From contig NZ_JABRWH010000001.1 in assembly GCF_013248975.1 (NCBI RefSeq), positions 744,001 to 808,000 of the forward strand: a DNA stretch of 64,000 nt, given 5' to 3'. The stretch is from Neobacillus endophyticus (lineage in GTDB: Bacteria > Bacillota > Bacilli > Bacillales > Cytobacillaceae). Numbering within the stretch: the stretch's first letter is position 1; the number at the start of each line of letters is the position of its first letter. Under the pieces are notes generated by a model that saw only the letters and a list, made by a program, of their open reading frames with translations, searched no databases and was not told the DNA's origin. The position numbers were made by a program, and so were the translations under genes. Positions 9,886-17,878 of this stretch are shown here, in pieces.

Positions 9886-10200
9886 TTGGCAAATACAGTG
9901 CAGGTTGAAGATTTATTAAATCGTGTAGGGAAAGGAATTTTTGTAAAATATTACGAGGATTTTAAGGAATTAGAAACAAAGAATGTTCCAAACGCAGTAG
10001 TAGTTGAAAAAATCCAGGAGAATTTCACACAAAAGTCGAAGAATTCAAGAACTGCAAAGGCAAAGAGGATATTTGCAGAAGGTAAACAAATAGAGGCACT
10101 TAAACTTATAGTAGAATCAAATCATCCAAGTGTACAACCAATTAAACAAATGGCAAATGAGTTGCTCCGTAAAGAATTAAATAAAGAAATTATTGAGTAA
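9886..10200 (+). CDS. Small helical protein of unknown function
   Basis: About 104 residues starting at TTG 9886, chosen because GAGGTGG at 9874-9880 sits 5 bases upstream; a GTG at 9877 overlaps that RBS. The protein is highly charged and alpha-helical in appearance (LLNRVGKG, VVVEKIQEN, AKAKRIFAEGKQIEAL). There are no cysteines, membrane segments or recognised motifs. It ends just before a clear terminator. Single gene, 160 bases after the 8893 gene. Confidence 0.7.
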   Translation: MANTVQVEDLLNRVGKGIFVKYYEDFKELETKNVPNAVVVEKIQENFTQKSKNSRTAKAKRIFAEGKQIEALKLIVESNHPSVQPIKQMANELLRKELNKEIIE

Positions 10201-10229
10201 TTAAAATTTACTCAATAAGAACATTTTTT

Positions 10230-10251
10230 GACTGCAATAAGCAGTCTTTTT
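10230..10251 (+). terminator. Rho-independent terminator
   Basis: Stem GACTGC / GCAGTC with an AATAA loop and TTTTT. It ends the small gene at 9886. Confidence 0.9.
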
Positions 10252-10292
10252 CTATTGGTCTTACATCTAAATAACGACAAACATTTTAAAGG

Positions 10293-10320
10293 AAAGAACA
10301 CCATAAAAATGGCATTCTTT
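10293..10320 (-). terminator. Probable terminator for the convergent gene
   Basis: Read on the minus strand, a 10-bp stem (with G-U pairs) AAAGAATGCC / GGTGTTCTTT around an 8-base AT loop overlaps the end of the 10319-10774 gene. The T run after it is short, so the call is moderate. Confidence 0.5.
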
Positions 10321-10774
10321 ACATATCTCTATTTTTCAATCCCTCGACAAAGCTATCCCACATCTCTTTCTCTTCTTTTTCAATCTCTTCACGTTCTTGT
10401 TCAATTTCAGCAATGTCCTTTTCTATAACTCTTACTATCTCAGGATTTTTCAATTCGTTTTCAAGATACATTTTAACCAAATCTATGTTAGAGTATCCCG
10501 TAAGATAATCCGAATCAATTGAAAGGTTTCTAAGCAACTCCCCAACTTCATTTAGGTAAAGAGCCACTACTTTATTGACAATATTATAGTCCCCTTCTTT
10601 TTCTGGAAAAGACATCCCATATTGAGAGTCACTAATAAGCGTTTTTGTCGCTTTCACATGTAAATCCAATCCGCCAAAAGGAGACAATTCTCGGTCATCT
10701 ACGCCCTCGCATTTAATCATAATATCATTTCCCTTACGGTCAACACTATGTACTTCAAACCAGCCTTTTTCCAT
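10319..10774 (-). CDS. Acidic hypothetical protein
   Basis: 151 residues, not recognised. The N-terminal half looks like a mixed alpha/beta domain (GWFEVHSVDRKGNDIMIKC). The last 35 residues form a very acidic/basic coiled-coil-like helix rich in E and K. No export signal. It lies alone between two convergent or co-directional genes, with ATG preceded by GGGAGAT on the minus strand. Confidence 0.7.
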   Translation of the reverse strand: MEKGWFEVHSVDRKGNDIMIKCEGVDDRELSPFGGLDLHVKATKTLISDSQYGMSFPEKEGDYNIVNKVVALYLNEVGELLRNLSIDSDYLTGYSNIDLVKMYLENELKNPEIVRVIEKDIAEIEQEREEIEKEEKEMWDSFVEGLKNRDM

Positions 10775-10884
10775 TATGTATATCTCCCTTTAGTAGTTCT
10801 CAAAGTTATTATTGATTATATTTTGAAACAATTTAAATATTTTGTCTATCCTTTATTTCAATGATGTTTTCATGCCTTTTAACC

Positions 10885-11799
10885 CTATCTTTTATATTCA
10901 GGATGATTGTGACGATTACAACCAAATAGGTAACAGGCTTTTTGGATTGATGTAAAGAATTCCATGGGAGGAGTATATCCAGACATTATTTTATCAAACA
11001 TGAGTTCAAATTCTTCCTTTTCATCCTGTAATTCTTTAATGCGTTCTTGCTTATCCTCCTCAGTCCAACCTTCATCACATTCTTCTTGAGTCATATCTTG
11101 GATTTCTTCCATCTTTTCATTTATTGTTTCGTTAAGAAATTTTCGAGCATAAGAATGATTATTCAACTTAATCAAGGAATAAACAAATCGACTAACCCAT
11201 TCTGGCTGTTTAGCATAAACATCCCAGCCTTTTTCAAACCACCTCACCGCTTCTTCGTAACAGCCTAACTCAATATATAAATCCGCTATGTCCACTTCTC
11301 CGACAAATTCATCATCATTCTCTGAAAATGTGTCAAGTCTACGTTTAGCCTCTCTTTTATTGCCTAATTCTATCAAACATTTTACATGGCTATACAAGGC
11401 AAAATCCGATGGTTCCGAAGCTAAAAGAAAATATTTAGATGCGTCTTCTATGTTACCAAGATGATAATTAGCAACTGCTAAATTATTGTAGGCGGTTTTG
11501 GTTGACTGGATAGTAATTGCTTTTTCAAATATATCTTTTGCGGATTCCCATTTTTCTTGCCTACAATAAATCTCCCCTATCAAATTATAGGGAAAATGAG
11601 AATTAGGATTCATTTTGATAACTTCCTCTAATAAAGGAAAAGCACTTACATAATCATCTTCTTCGTTGCAAAGCACCCATGCGAGATTGTTTAAGGATTG
11701 AACATCTCTTGATAATTCTACCGCTTTTTTGAATAGTTTCAGCGATTCATCATATTTATTTTCTTCCAGCAATGCAATTGCCGTTTGATTAATGTTCAA
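10885..11799 (-). CDS. Tetratricopeptide-repeat (TPR) protein
   Basis: 304 residues. The pattern ALLEENKYDESLKLFKKAVEL is followed by several further 34-residue units (for example LNNLAWVLCNEEDDYVSAFPLLEEVI, IYCRQEKWESAKDIFEKAI, AVANYHLGNIEDASKYF, LYIELGCYEEAVRWFEKGW). These give about five to six TPRs over residues 5-210. A coiled, acidic segment and a short Cys/His-containing tail follow (CYLFGCNRHNHPEY). TPR domains bind other proteins; the partner cannot be named. Cytoplasmic, with no signal peptide. Confidence 0.85.
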   Translation of the reverse strand: MNINQTAIALLEENKYDESLKLFKKAVELSRDVQSLNNLAWVLCNEEDDYVSAFPLLEEVIKMNPNSHFPYNLIGEIYCRQEKWESAKDIFEKAITIQSTKTAYNNLAVANYHLGNIEDASKYFLLASEPSDFALYSHVKCLIELGNKREAKRRLDTFSENDDEFVGEVDIADLYIELGCYEEAVRWFEKGWDVYAKQPEWVSRFVYSLIKLNNHSYARKFLNETINEKMEEIQDMTQEECDEGWTEEDKQERIKELQDEKEEFELMFDKIMSGYTPPMEFFTSIQKACYLFGCNRHNHPEYKR

Positions 11800-12029
11800 A
11801 CGAATTCCTCCCTATACCTTCCTATAGAGCCTTAGCTTCTTTTACGGTGGATTGGAAGAATAATCCACCACCTTTGCAACCTTTTTTCCTTTCGACAAGT
11901 TCATTTTGAAGGGATTTTTAATCAATTAAAACACCTAATAGCTTAACAAGAAAAGGGAATTACCGTATCGTCATCATAATCGACTCCTCAACACATTAGT
12001 AAAAAAGGTTATATTGTTTCTTTTTATTC

Positions 12030-12575
12030 TTACTTGCTATGTAATAGTTTCTTTTCCAGCTTACATATCCACTTATAATATCCTAATAAGATAAGTAATA
12101 ATATGGGGACAATAAACGCGTCATACCACAGTTTCCACTTTCCCAAATGAAAAAAACCAAAAGGTTCAGGAAGTAGGGTAGCTGATTCATAAATTAAAAT
12201 ACCTATTGTCCAAATAGTAATATAAATAGCTTGATTAAAAAGAAAGGATTTAAAAGGAAACAAACTTAAGAAGATTATATTTACAGGAGGAATTAAAATA
12301 GTATGACCAAGAATTCCTATCCAATCCACTCCCTTATTAAAATACCAGTATGCATTAAACTTAAATTCAGCAATCAAATCAAAGGATAATTGGAATGCAA
12401 TAGTAAAAGACCAGATATTAGCAATTTGATTTTGCGTTAGTCTTTTATCTACCTTCCAAGCAATTAAATTGAATAAGGTAATCGAAATTATAAGTAATAT
12501 CATACAATTTTTCCTATTTATTGTTAGCTTTCCCTGTGAAAATGAAGATGATTCTTGTGATTGCTTCTTCACCAT
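12030..12575 (-). CDS. CBO0543-like multi-pass membrane protein
   Basis: 181 residues with five hydrophobic segments (about 25-42, 54-72, 85-108, 114-133, 150-168). The order of features FNLIAW, KRLTQNQI, F-D-L-I-AEFKFNAYWYF, GVDWIGIL, NIIFLSLFPFKS and WKLWYDA matches the CBO0543-type integral membrane proteins I recall from Bacilli. Those have no established function. Single gene in the small-protein island. Confidence 0.75.
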   Translation of the reverse strand: MVKKQSQESSSFSQGKLTINRKNCMILLIISITLFNLIAWKVDKRLTQNQIANIWSFTIAFQLSFDLIAEFKFNAYWYFNKGVDWIGILGHTILIPPVNIIFLSLFPFKSFLFNQAIYITIWTIGILIYESATLLPEPFGFFHLGKWKLWYDAFIVPILLLILLGYYKWICKLEKKLLHSK

Positions 12576-12633
12576 ACTTGCCGTTTAGTGGAACAAGTAT
12601 GAAGAATTAAATAAAGTCAAGATTTGATTTGGT

Positions 12634-13218
12634 TCAATTTTCTCTTCTTATTTTTGGGTACTTATTAATATGAGTACTACCACCAGTTAACAGTTTCTTT
12701 GTTTCTACATCATATACTGCACATCTGCCATAAAAATCTTTATCTGTATCCTTAAAGGAATAGAAAAAATATACCTGTCTATTTGGACTTATTGCTTGAT
12801 TATATTTAATTTCAATATCTGGGTAGTTTGTGAGGATTCCATTTCCATCCCAAGTAATATATTTAATTCTTTCCACCTCATGAAACAGTACCTTTTTTCT
12901 AAAATTTACTGATGCATCGGGCATGTCTTTAAAAAGTGCAGTATCCATGCTTCCAAATTTATTCTTATGCTTTTTGTAAAACTCATAATGTTTTCGGTAA
13001 AACTCCTGGTGAACAGGATAACTCCTTTTCCTTAATGCCTCATAAAATTGGTCTACCGTTTCGGTAAATACTTTATCTTTATTCTCAGGGTATAGGTAGT
13101 TTATTTCTTTCTTTTCGGATTCCTTAACTGATATTAGACTACTTTCTGCCTGGGCTTTCTGTCCTGTGACCATTAAAACAGATAAGGCAAAAAAGCAGTA
13201 TAAAACTTTTGGTGTCAT
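12634..13218 (-). CDS. Secreted hypothetical protein
   Basis: 194 residues. A Sec signal peptide (MTPKVLYCFFALSVLMVTGQKAQA, cleavage likely after residue 24) is followed by a charged domain rich in Tyr and Lys with FYxKHYEFYKKHKNKF. The C-terminal part has a beta pattern (QVYFFYSF, GRCAVYDVETKKLL). No known catalytic motif. Single gene; acts outside the cell membrane. Confidence 0.75.
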   Translation of the reverse strand: MTPKVLYCFFALSVLMVTGQKAQAESSLISVKESEKKEINYLYPENKDKVFTETVDQFYEALRKRSYPVHQEFYRKHYEFYKKHKNKFGSMDTALFKDMPDASVNFRKKVLFHEVERIKYITWDGNGILTNYPDIEIKYNQAISPNRQVYFFYSFKDTDKDFYGRCAVYDVETKKLLTGGSTHINKYPKIRREN

Positions 13219-13273
13219 GTTATTGGCTCCTTTATGTTAAATCTACGCTGTTTTCGTAAATATTAATAATTTG

Positions 13274-13840
13274 TCAATTTTCCAATTTAGGACTCCAAGG
13301 TGGCTCTTTTCCAATATCAAATGTAAGTTCCTGCCTTTTCAACCCAATTTTCTCCGCATAATAATCAAGCATTTTAAAAACCGTAAAACGATGAAAACTT
13401 CCGTTCAGAAATTGTGGTTCATTTCGTCTATTTGGGTCTATCCTCCAAAGTGGTATAACAATTCTTCCTGTATTATCGTTAATTTCATTGATTGGAACAC
13501 CAAAATTGATATACTCGTTAAATCCATTTGCAACAGCTATAATGGTAACTTCCCCTATATTTCCCAATGGAAATCTTGGGTCTTTTTGAACTTTAACAGG
13601 TATTTTTACTAACCCTTCTGAATTTGTTAAATCTGTTCCGATTATCTTCCCCAGTGAATTTATTACAATAATTCGAGCGTAAGCAATTGGTTTACCGTTT
13701 TCATCAAATGTTGTTGTTACTTTAGCCGATAATATTGCTGACACTGTGTTTTTGTTTGTGTCCGAGAAGGCTGACATGGGAGAAAACAAAAAAGATATTA
13801 TAATCATTATAAAAACACATTTTTTAACCAAGGATACCAC
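13274..13840 (-). CDS. Secreted carboxypeptidase-regulatory-like (Ig-fold) protein
   Basis: 188 residues. The signal peptide covers residues 1-26 (ending SAFS). Residues 32-80 have the pattern V-T-T-T-F-DENGKPIAYARIIVINSLGK...TNSEGLVKIPV, typical of CarboxypepD_reg/transthyretin-like beta-sandwich domains. A distinct C-terminal region (FHRFTVFKMLDYYAEKIGL) may be a second small domain. No LPXTG anchor is seen, so it is probably released or loosely wall-associated. Role unknown. Confidence 0.7.
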   Translation of the reverse strand: MVSLVKKCVFIMIIISFLFSPMSAFSDTNKNTVSAILSAKVTTTFDENGKPIAYARIIVINSLGKIIGTDLTNSEGLVKIPVKVQKDPRFPLGNIGEVTIIAVANGFNEYINFGVPINEINDNTGRIVIPLWRIDPNRRNEPQFLNGSFHRFTVFKMLDYYAEKIGLKRQELTFDIGKEPPWSPKLEN

Positions 13841-14159
13841 GAACCTTTTAATGTTTTATCCTCACTATTTTTTGACTTCAATTTATATATATACATCTCT
13901 CTTATTACATTAACCTGAACCATTTAGTTGAAGAAGAAAATCAACAGAATCTATTAATAGAGCCTATGTATTGAATCGGAAATACTCGATGGCTAAATGA
14001 ATTGTGAATTTATCATCTGACACAAATGCATTTCCAGATTTATCGGGAAGCTCGTCACCTTATTCCATCAGGTTGTTACAACATAGTATCTTTTAACAAT
14101 CTTAACTGGTTCCTTTGGCTTGAATTAGAGAAAGGCTTGGCATTTGTACGCGCTTGGCC

Positions 14160-14364
14160 AAATTGAACACTTTTTGCTAATTAGTAGTGAACACTTTACT
14201 GGAAGTTAGTGCAGGAAATTTGTCACTTTACTTGGAGCCTCTGCGGGCAAGATTATGAGCCATGAAGCCAGATGTATCAAGAAATCTGGCTCAGCCAAAG
14301 CAGGCTATCATGCCCTCCTCTCCAAATAAAGTGCACGTCTCTACTGGAAAAAAGTGTTCAATTT
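14160..14364. repeat. MITE-like palindromic element
   Basis: A 205-bp non-coding block bounded by perfect 16-bp inverted repeats AAATTGAACACTTTTT (14160-14175 and its complement at 14349-14364). Inside, further arms pair: CACTTTACTTGGAG with CTCCAAATAAAGTG, and AGCCAGAT with ATCTGGCT around 14260-14287. The whole block could therefore fold into one long imperfect hairpin. No open reading frame and no clear target duplication. It may be a MITE or a structured RNA. Confidence 0.6.
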
Positions 14365-14387
14365 TATCGAGCAAAAACTGTTCTGTA

Positions 14388-14490
14388 TTAATCAAGCGGT
14401 TACAGCATTTGATAAACGAGTAAAACAAATGCTTATTTCAGCGTGTCAAAAGTCCAATCACACAACTGTTAAAATACTAAGAAGAACATA
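14388..14490 (+). pseudogene. C-terminal tail of a degraded ORF (repeat family copy 1)
   Basis: The frame reads ...VTAFDKRVKQMLISACQKSNHTTVKILRRT-stop, ending at 14490. Related tails occur at about 21225 (plus) and 22228 (minus). They share the pattern KQVEQ-x2-IS-x-CQKSN-x-TTV. It looks like the conserved 3' end of a once mobile gene that has decayed; I cannot name the parent family. Confidence 0.5.
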
Positions 14491-14492
14491 AA

Positions 14493-14514
14493 AAAGACCA
14501 AATTAAATTGGTCT
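14493..14514 (-). terminator. Rho-independent terminator
   Basis: On the minus strand GACCAATTTAATTTGGTC is followed by TTTTTTA just after the stop of the gene at 14514. Confidence 0.85.
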
Positions 14515-14825
14515 CATTTTATGCCATAACCTTCATTATTAGTTAGCCATTTATCAACTGCCGATTTTGAAAAATAGACCTTATTTCCGATTTTTAAATA
14601 AGGGAGAACACTTGTATATGAACCATCTTCTTCCTTAGTTGGTCCCAATTTCGTTACTTCTTCGATGCTTAAACCTAAATATGATGCTAATTCGGATTGT
14701 GTTAGTAGTATTGATTGCGAAGGTGATTGTTGGTTAACATTTATTCTATTCGATATTAACCAACTCCCGATAACGATACTTAAAGCTAAACAAAAAATTG
14801 ACAATGCGGTTAAATTATTTTTCAT
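14514..14825 (-). CDS. Membrane-anchored excisionase-like HTH protein
   Basis: About 103 residues from ATG 14825, chosen because GGGGGAT lies 5 bases upstream. One N-terminal transmembrane segment (about residues 5-25, LTALSIFCLALSIVIGSWLI) is followed by a short linker. The domain LLTQSELASYLGLSIEEVTKLGP...YLKIGNKVYFSKSAVDKWL then has the pattern of excisionase/MerR-like helix-turn-helix modules (Q-x-ELA-x-YL at the start, K-x-G-x-K-x-x-F-x-K-x-x-VDKWL at the end). A DNA-binding fold tethered to the membrane is unusual. Function unknown. Confidence 0.75.
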   Translation of the reverse strand: MKNNLTALSIFCLALSIVIGSWLISNRINVNQQSPSQSILLTQSELASYLGLSIEEVTKLGPTKEEDGSYTSVLPYLKIGNKVYFSKSAVDKWLTNNEGYGIK

Positions 14826-15020
14826 TATATCCCCCATTTTTTATATTTAATTCCATTATATAACTATTAAACAAAACATATCAGTTTATATTAGAACAAC
14901 AAATTTTTCAAAAATAACCCCAGTATAAATCATCCTCACCCAAAATGGGTGATTTTTAAAATATGAATACCTTGCATTATTAGGTAATATAAATTATAGT
15001 CAATACAGGAGGGGAAAATT

Positions 15021-15362
15021 TTGGAAATTAATAAAGAAGTATTGAAAGGCCATATTGACACAATCATCCTTTCGCTTTTACACAGCAGAGATATGTACGG
15101 CTACGAATTAGCAAAATTAGTTCGAGAAAAAAGTGAAGAACAATTTGAATTAAAGGAAGGAACATTATATCTATCTTTAAAAAGGCTTGAAAAGAGTAAA
15201 TGGATAGAGTCCTATTGGGGAGATGAACAAGGCCCAGGTGGAAGAAGAAAATATTATAAAATTACTTCAATAGGCAAAGATGGGTTTGAAAAAAAACGTT
15301 TGGAATGGAATTTTGTTAAAAACATAATTGATTCGTTTTTAGAAGGGGGAGATAAAATTTGA
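15021..15362 (+). CDS. PadR-family transcriptional regulator
   Basis: 113 residues starting at TTG 15021 behind AGGAGGGG. The winged-helix PadR signature is clear: LKGHIDTIILSLLHSRDMYGYELAK, then EGTLYLSLKRLEKSKWIESYWG and GPGGRRKYYKIT. Such regulators repress nearby genes, often membrane or efflux functions. Its stop overlaps the TTG start of the next gene (TTGA), so the two are translated together and form the common PadR/permease-prefix pair in Firmicutes. Confidence 0.93.
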   Translation: MEINKEVLKGHIDTIILSLLHSRDMYGYELAKLVREKSEEQFELKEGTLYLSLKRLEKSKWIESYWGDEQGPGGRRKYYKITSIGKDGFEKKRLEWNFVKNIIDSFLEGGDKI

Positions 15363-16144
15363 AGCAAATTGATATGTATGTAGATTCTGTTTATCAGAAT
15401 ATCGGAGGCAATAGACAAGAAATTCAAGAATTAAAAGCAGAAATGAAAGGGCATTTGTTAGAAGCTGTTTACGAATTAAAAGCGGAAGGAATGACTGAAC
15501 AAGAAGCTATTGATATTGCCATTGAGCGATTCGGTGGAGAAAAGGAAATGCGTTCCATAGTAGGTCAATTGTTTCATGCACAAAAAACATTTGCTAAATG
15601 GATACTTATCACCGCGATGGCGTTTCTGATAATAGGTGGAACACTGCTTGGTAGTGCAATAATAAAGGAACGAAAAATGGTGAGTGTTGAAAATAGTACC
15701 TTTAATCAAATATCTCAGATGATAGAAAACCAAGAAAGTATTTCACCTTCAATTCAAGAGGAAATTAAATCCCTGGTGAGAAATAAAGACAATATTACCT
15801 CGATTAAAATTTACAATCTAAGAAATACGAAAGAAGAGGTTTTGGAATACAAAAATCAAAAATTAAACCCGAAATGGTTGTATAGCAACTACCATAACGA
15901 AAGTAGTAGTGATAAATGGGAAATGGATATGGGTATAAAACGGTTTAATGATTTCATATTCATGAGTTTACTTTCAGGCATTGCTATCTACTGGACTTTG
16001 TTTACGATTTGGGCAATTATCAATGCTTATCATCATAAACGATTAAAAATTGGTTGGATAATGGTATTTGCATTCTTCAATATTTTAGGGTATCTGATTT
16101 ATTACATTTTTGGAAATAGAACTGCAAATTTTAAAGGAGCTTGA
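15359..16144 (+). CDS. Permease-prefix / DUF1700-like membrane protein
   Basis: 261 residues. The N-terminal domain has the pattern IDMYVDSVYQNI...EIQELKAEMKGHLLEAVYELKAEGMTEQEAIDIAIERFGGEKEM. This is the cytosolic permease-prefix/DUF1700 helical domain often coupled to PadR genes. Three hydrophobic segments follow (about 80-100, 200-220, 230-250) with an extracytoplasmic loop. It starts at TTG 15359, overlapping the PadR stop by four bases. It probably acts as the membrane partner or target of the PadR regulator. Confidence 0.85.
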   Translation: MKQIDMYVDSVYQNIGGNRQEIQELKAEMKGHLLEAVYELKAEGMTEQEAIDIAIERFGGEKEMRSIVGQLFHAQKTFAKWILITAMAFLIIGGTLLGSAIIKERKMVSVENSTFNQISQMIENQESISPSIQEEIKSLVRNKDNITSIKIYNLRNTKEEVLEYKNQKLNPKWLYSNYHNESSSDKWEMDMGIKRFNDFIFMSLLSGIAIYWTLFTIWAIINAYHHKRLKIGWIMVFAFFNILGYLIYYIFGNRTANFKGA

Positions 16145-16378
16145 TAATTCTAACGGGTTCGGTTCAGAGGGAGAGAACATTAAACAGTAATACAATTGGA
16201 GATATAAATCACAAGTGATATGGTGTCTCCCTTTTTATTGTTTTATCAATGTTATTTTCACTTTCATCAGATGTAAGTGGGGTAATTTTCTTCGATAAAT
16301 TTAAGCGTAAATCTTAATTAAATAAATTTAGTTATTAGAAGGAAGGATATATTTAACAAGATTAAGGAGTATACAAAT

Positions 16379-16834
16379 ATGAAAAAGATTATCCTTTGCG
16401 TAATTATTGTTTTAACTTCCCTTCCTTCTATAACCTTTGGAAAGACACAAACTGGAATTACCTCCCCTTGTACTGAGATACTTAATCCAGTACAAAGTGT
16501 CACTGGAAACTCCAGAGGGGTAGCACTGATTTATAATTATAAAAGAAAGTTTCGGGGGAATCGTACAAGTCTTAGTGTCCACGCCATACATTTATCTAAA
16601 CCATCTTCCTTTGGGAATTATGATGGTTATGAAGTATTAGCGTATATTCCGAAAAAGATAAGTTGGGTTTTCAAACTTAACCCAAATACAGAACACGAAG
16701 AAACAATTTGGGTCGGTAAAGAAGACGAAATATCCCCTGGATACAGGCCAACTCATATTAAAGTTCTTGCATTTAATACAGCAACAAACAAATCTGGTCC
16801 AGTTGTACTCGAAAAGAGAATAACCTGTAAGTAA
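16379..16834 (+). CDS. Small secreted protein, cassette-borne (copy 1)
   Basis: 151 residues. Signal peptide about 1-20; the mature protein has one Cys near the start (C31) and one at the penultimate residue, possibly a disulfide. The rest is beta-rich (GVALIYNYKRKFRGNRTSLSVHAIHL, YEVLAYIPKKISWVFKL). It is not a family I can name. A second copy with about 18 substitutions in 151 residues lies at 41396-41851. Both copies sit inside the same kind of inverted-repeat element, so the gene moves as passenger DNA. A strong terminator follows. Confidence 0.85.
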   Translation: MKKIILCVIIVLTSLPSITFGKTQTGITSPCTEILNPVQSVTGNSRGVALIYNYKRKFRGNRTSLSVHAIHLSKPSSFGNYDGYEVLAYIPKKISWVFKLNPNTEHEETIWVGKEDEISPGYRPTHIKVLAFNTATNKSGPVVLEKRITCK

Positions 16835-16838
16835 AGAA

Positions 16839-16863
16839 GCGTTGCATTGAGCAACGCCTTTTT
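16839..16863 (+). terminator. Rho-independent terminator inside element A
   Basis: Stem GCGTTGC / GCAACGC with an ATTGA loop, then CTTTTT. The equivalent hairpin is conserved in element B at 41373-41390. Confidence 0.9.
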
Positions 16864-17197
16864 ATTATTCATTTTTAATGTTAATAGCTTGTTATTTTTA
16901 TTGCGTATATAACTGTAAAAACCTATACCAATTAAATTGTAAATTAGTATGTTTTTTTAGTTTTCTCCCTGTCAACCGAACCCGTTATGAGAATTCACGC
17001 TCCTTTTTTATGAATTAAAATATGAAATGTTGCGTGAAAAATGTGCGGTTGAACCGAGTGTCCTTATTGGGTTAGATTTACTTTAAAAGAGGCACGTGTT
17101 GTAGTGAACCATCCCCAAAGCTCTCGTGAAATGGGGTTAACTCATATTGGTTAAAAAAGCATCCTTTTTAATGGGACACTTTTAATCATGTCTATGC

Positions 17198-17692
17198 TCA
17201 TTTTACTAATTTAATACCTGTTAGAATTTCAAATAAAGTGGCTGACTGTTGTTTGGTTAATTGAAAAGCAAACTGGTTTTCACCTCTACCAATCACCAAT
17301 CTGTCTTTATCAGGAGTAATCCAAATTTTGTGCAAGTTTGCTTGCGCTTTTATTTTAGAATCTTTAGGTTGGAAAACAAATTGATAATCAGGCGGTTGAA
17401 GAGTATCCCTTACTGCATATTCCCATTTAAGTTCATTTAGAATTTCTTTTACTTTATGGACTTGCTTTTCATCCATGATTTTTCTAAACTCCTCAAAATT
17501 ATTTTCATATTCATTACCAACATGCTTTTGAACCATGATAAATTGGTCTTCATTGACAGTTGAAGGTTTGTTCTCTATTCCATTTGCCACCCCAGTTGTG
17601 GAGGAAGTTCCACCAGGTTTATTATGTGAACAGCCTGTTGAAAACGAAACAAAAATGATTAATAAAATTGGTATCAACAATAAGTTTCTCAA
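17198..17692 (-). CDS. Lipoprotein, YhfM-like paralogue group
   Basis: 164 residues. A lipoprotein signal with a lipobox-like STGC (Cys about residue 21) is followed by a G/S/T-rich linker. The globular domain is VHKVKEILNELKWEY...PPDYQFVFQ...HKIWITPDKDRLVIGRGENQFAFQLTKQQSATLFEIL. The same domain pattern recurs in the lipoprotein at 21349-21762. No enzymatic motif; likely anchored on the outer face of the membrane. The name YhfM-like is only a loose recollection of a Bacillus lipoprotein; function unknown. Confidence 0.75.
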   Translation of the reverse strand: MRNLLLIPILLIIFVSFSTGCSHNKPGGTSSTTGVANGIENKPSTVNEDQFIMVQKHVGNEYENNFEEFRKIMDEKQVHKVKEILNELKWEYAVRDTLQPPDYQFVFQPKDSKIKAQANLHKIWITPDKDRLVIGRGENQFAFQLTKQQSATLFEILTGIKLVK

Positions 17693-17878
17693 TTCGAATG
17701 CTTCCCTCCTCTTATTATACTAATATTTAATTTACCATAAAAACCCATATATTTTTAGTTTAAACTACCCATTTAGGCCAAGCTGTCATAGCTACTCCAT
17801 TGTTAAACTCAAGCCCCCGATAGTTTAATTACATTCCTTCACACTCTCAGTTAGGGAAAGGGGATTTAAATTAATCAA

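Larger units (their letters stand above)
16151..16987. mobile_element. Transposase-less element A (TIR TAACGGGTTCGGTT...) carrying one gene
   Basis: The left end begins TAACGGGTTCGGTTCAGAGG at 16151. The right end, read inward, begins TAACGGGTTCGGTTGACAGG (16968-16987 complement). The repeats match over about 26 bp up to GGGAGA. Flanks TGATAATTC (16142-16150) and TGAGAATTC (16988-16996) look like a 9-bp target duplication with one mismatch. The only gene inside is 16379-16834. Related elements are at 23960-24687 and 41208-42148. No transposase is encoded, so it must be moved in trans. Confidence 0.8.
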
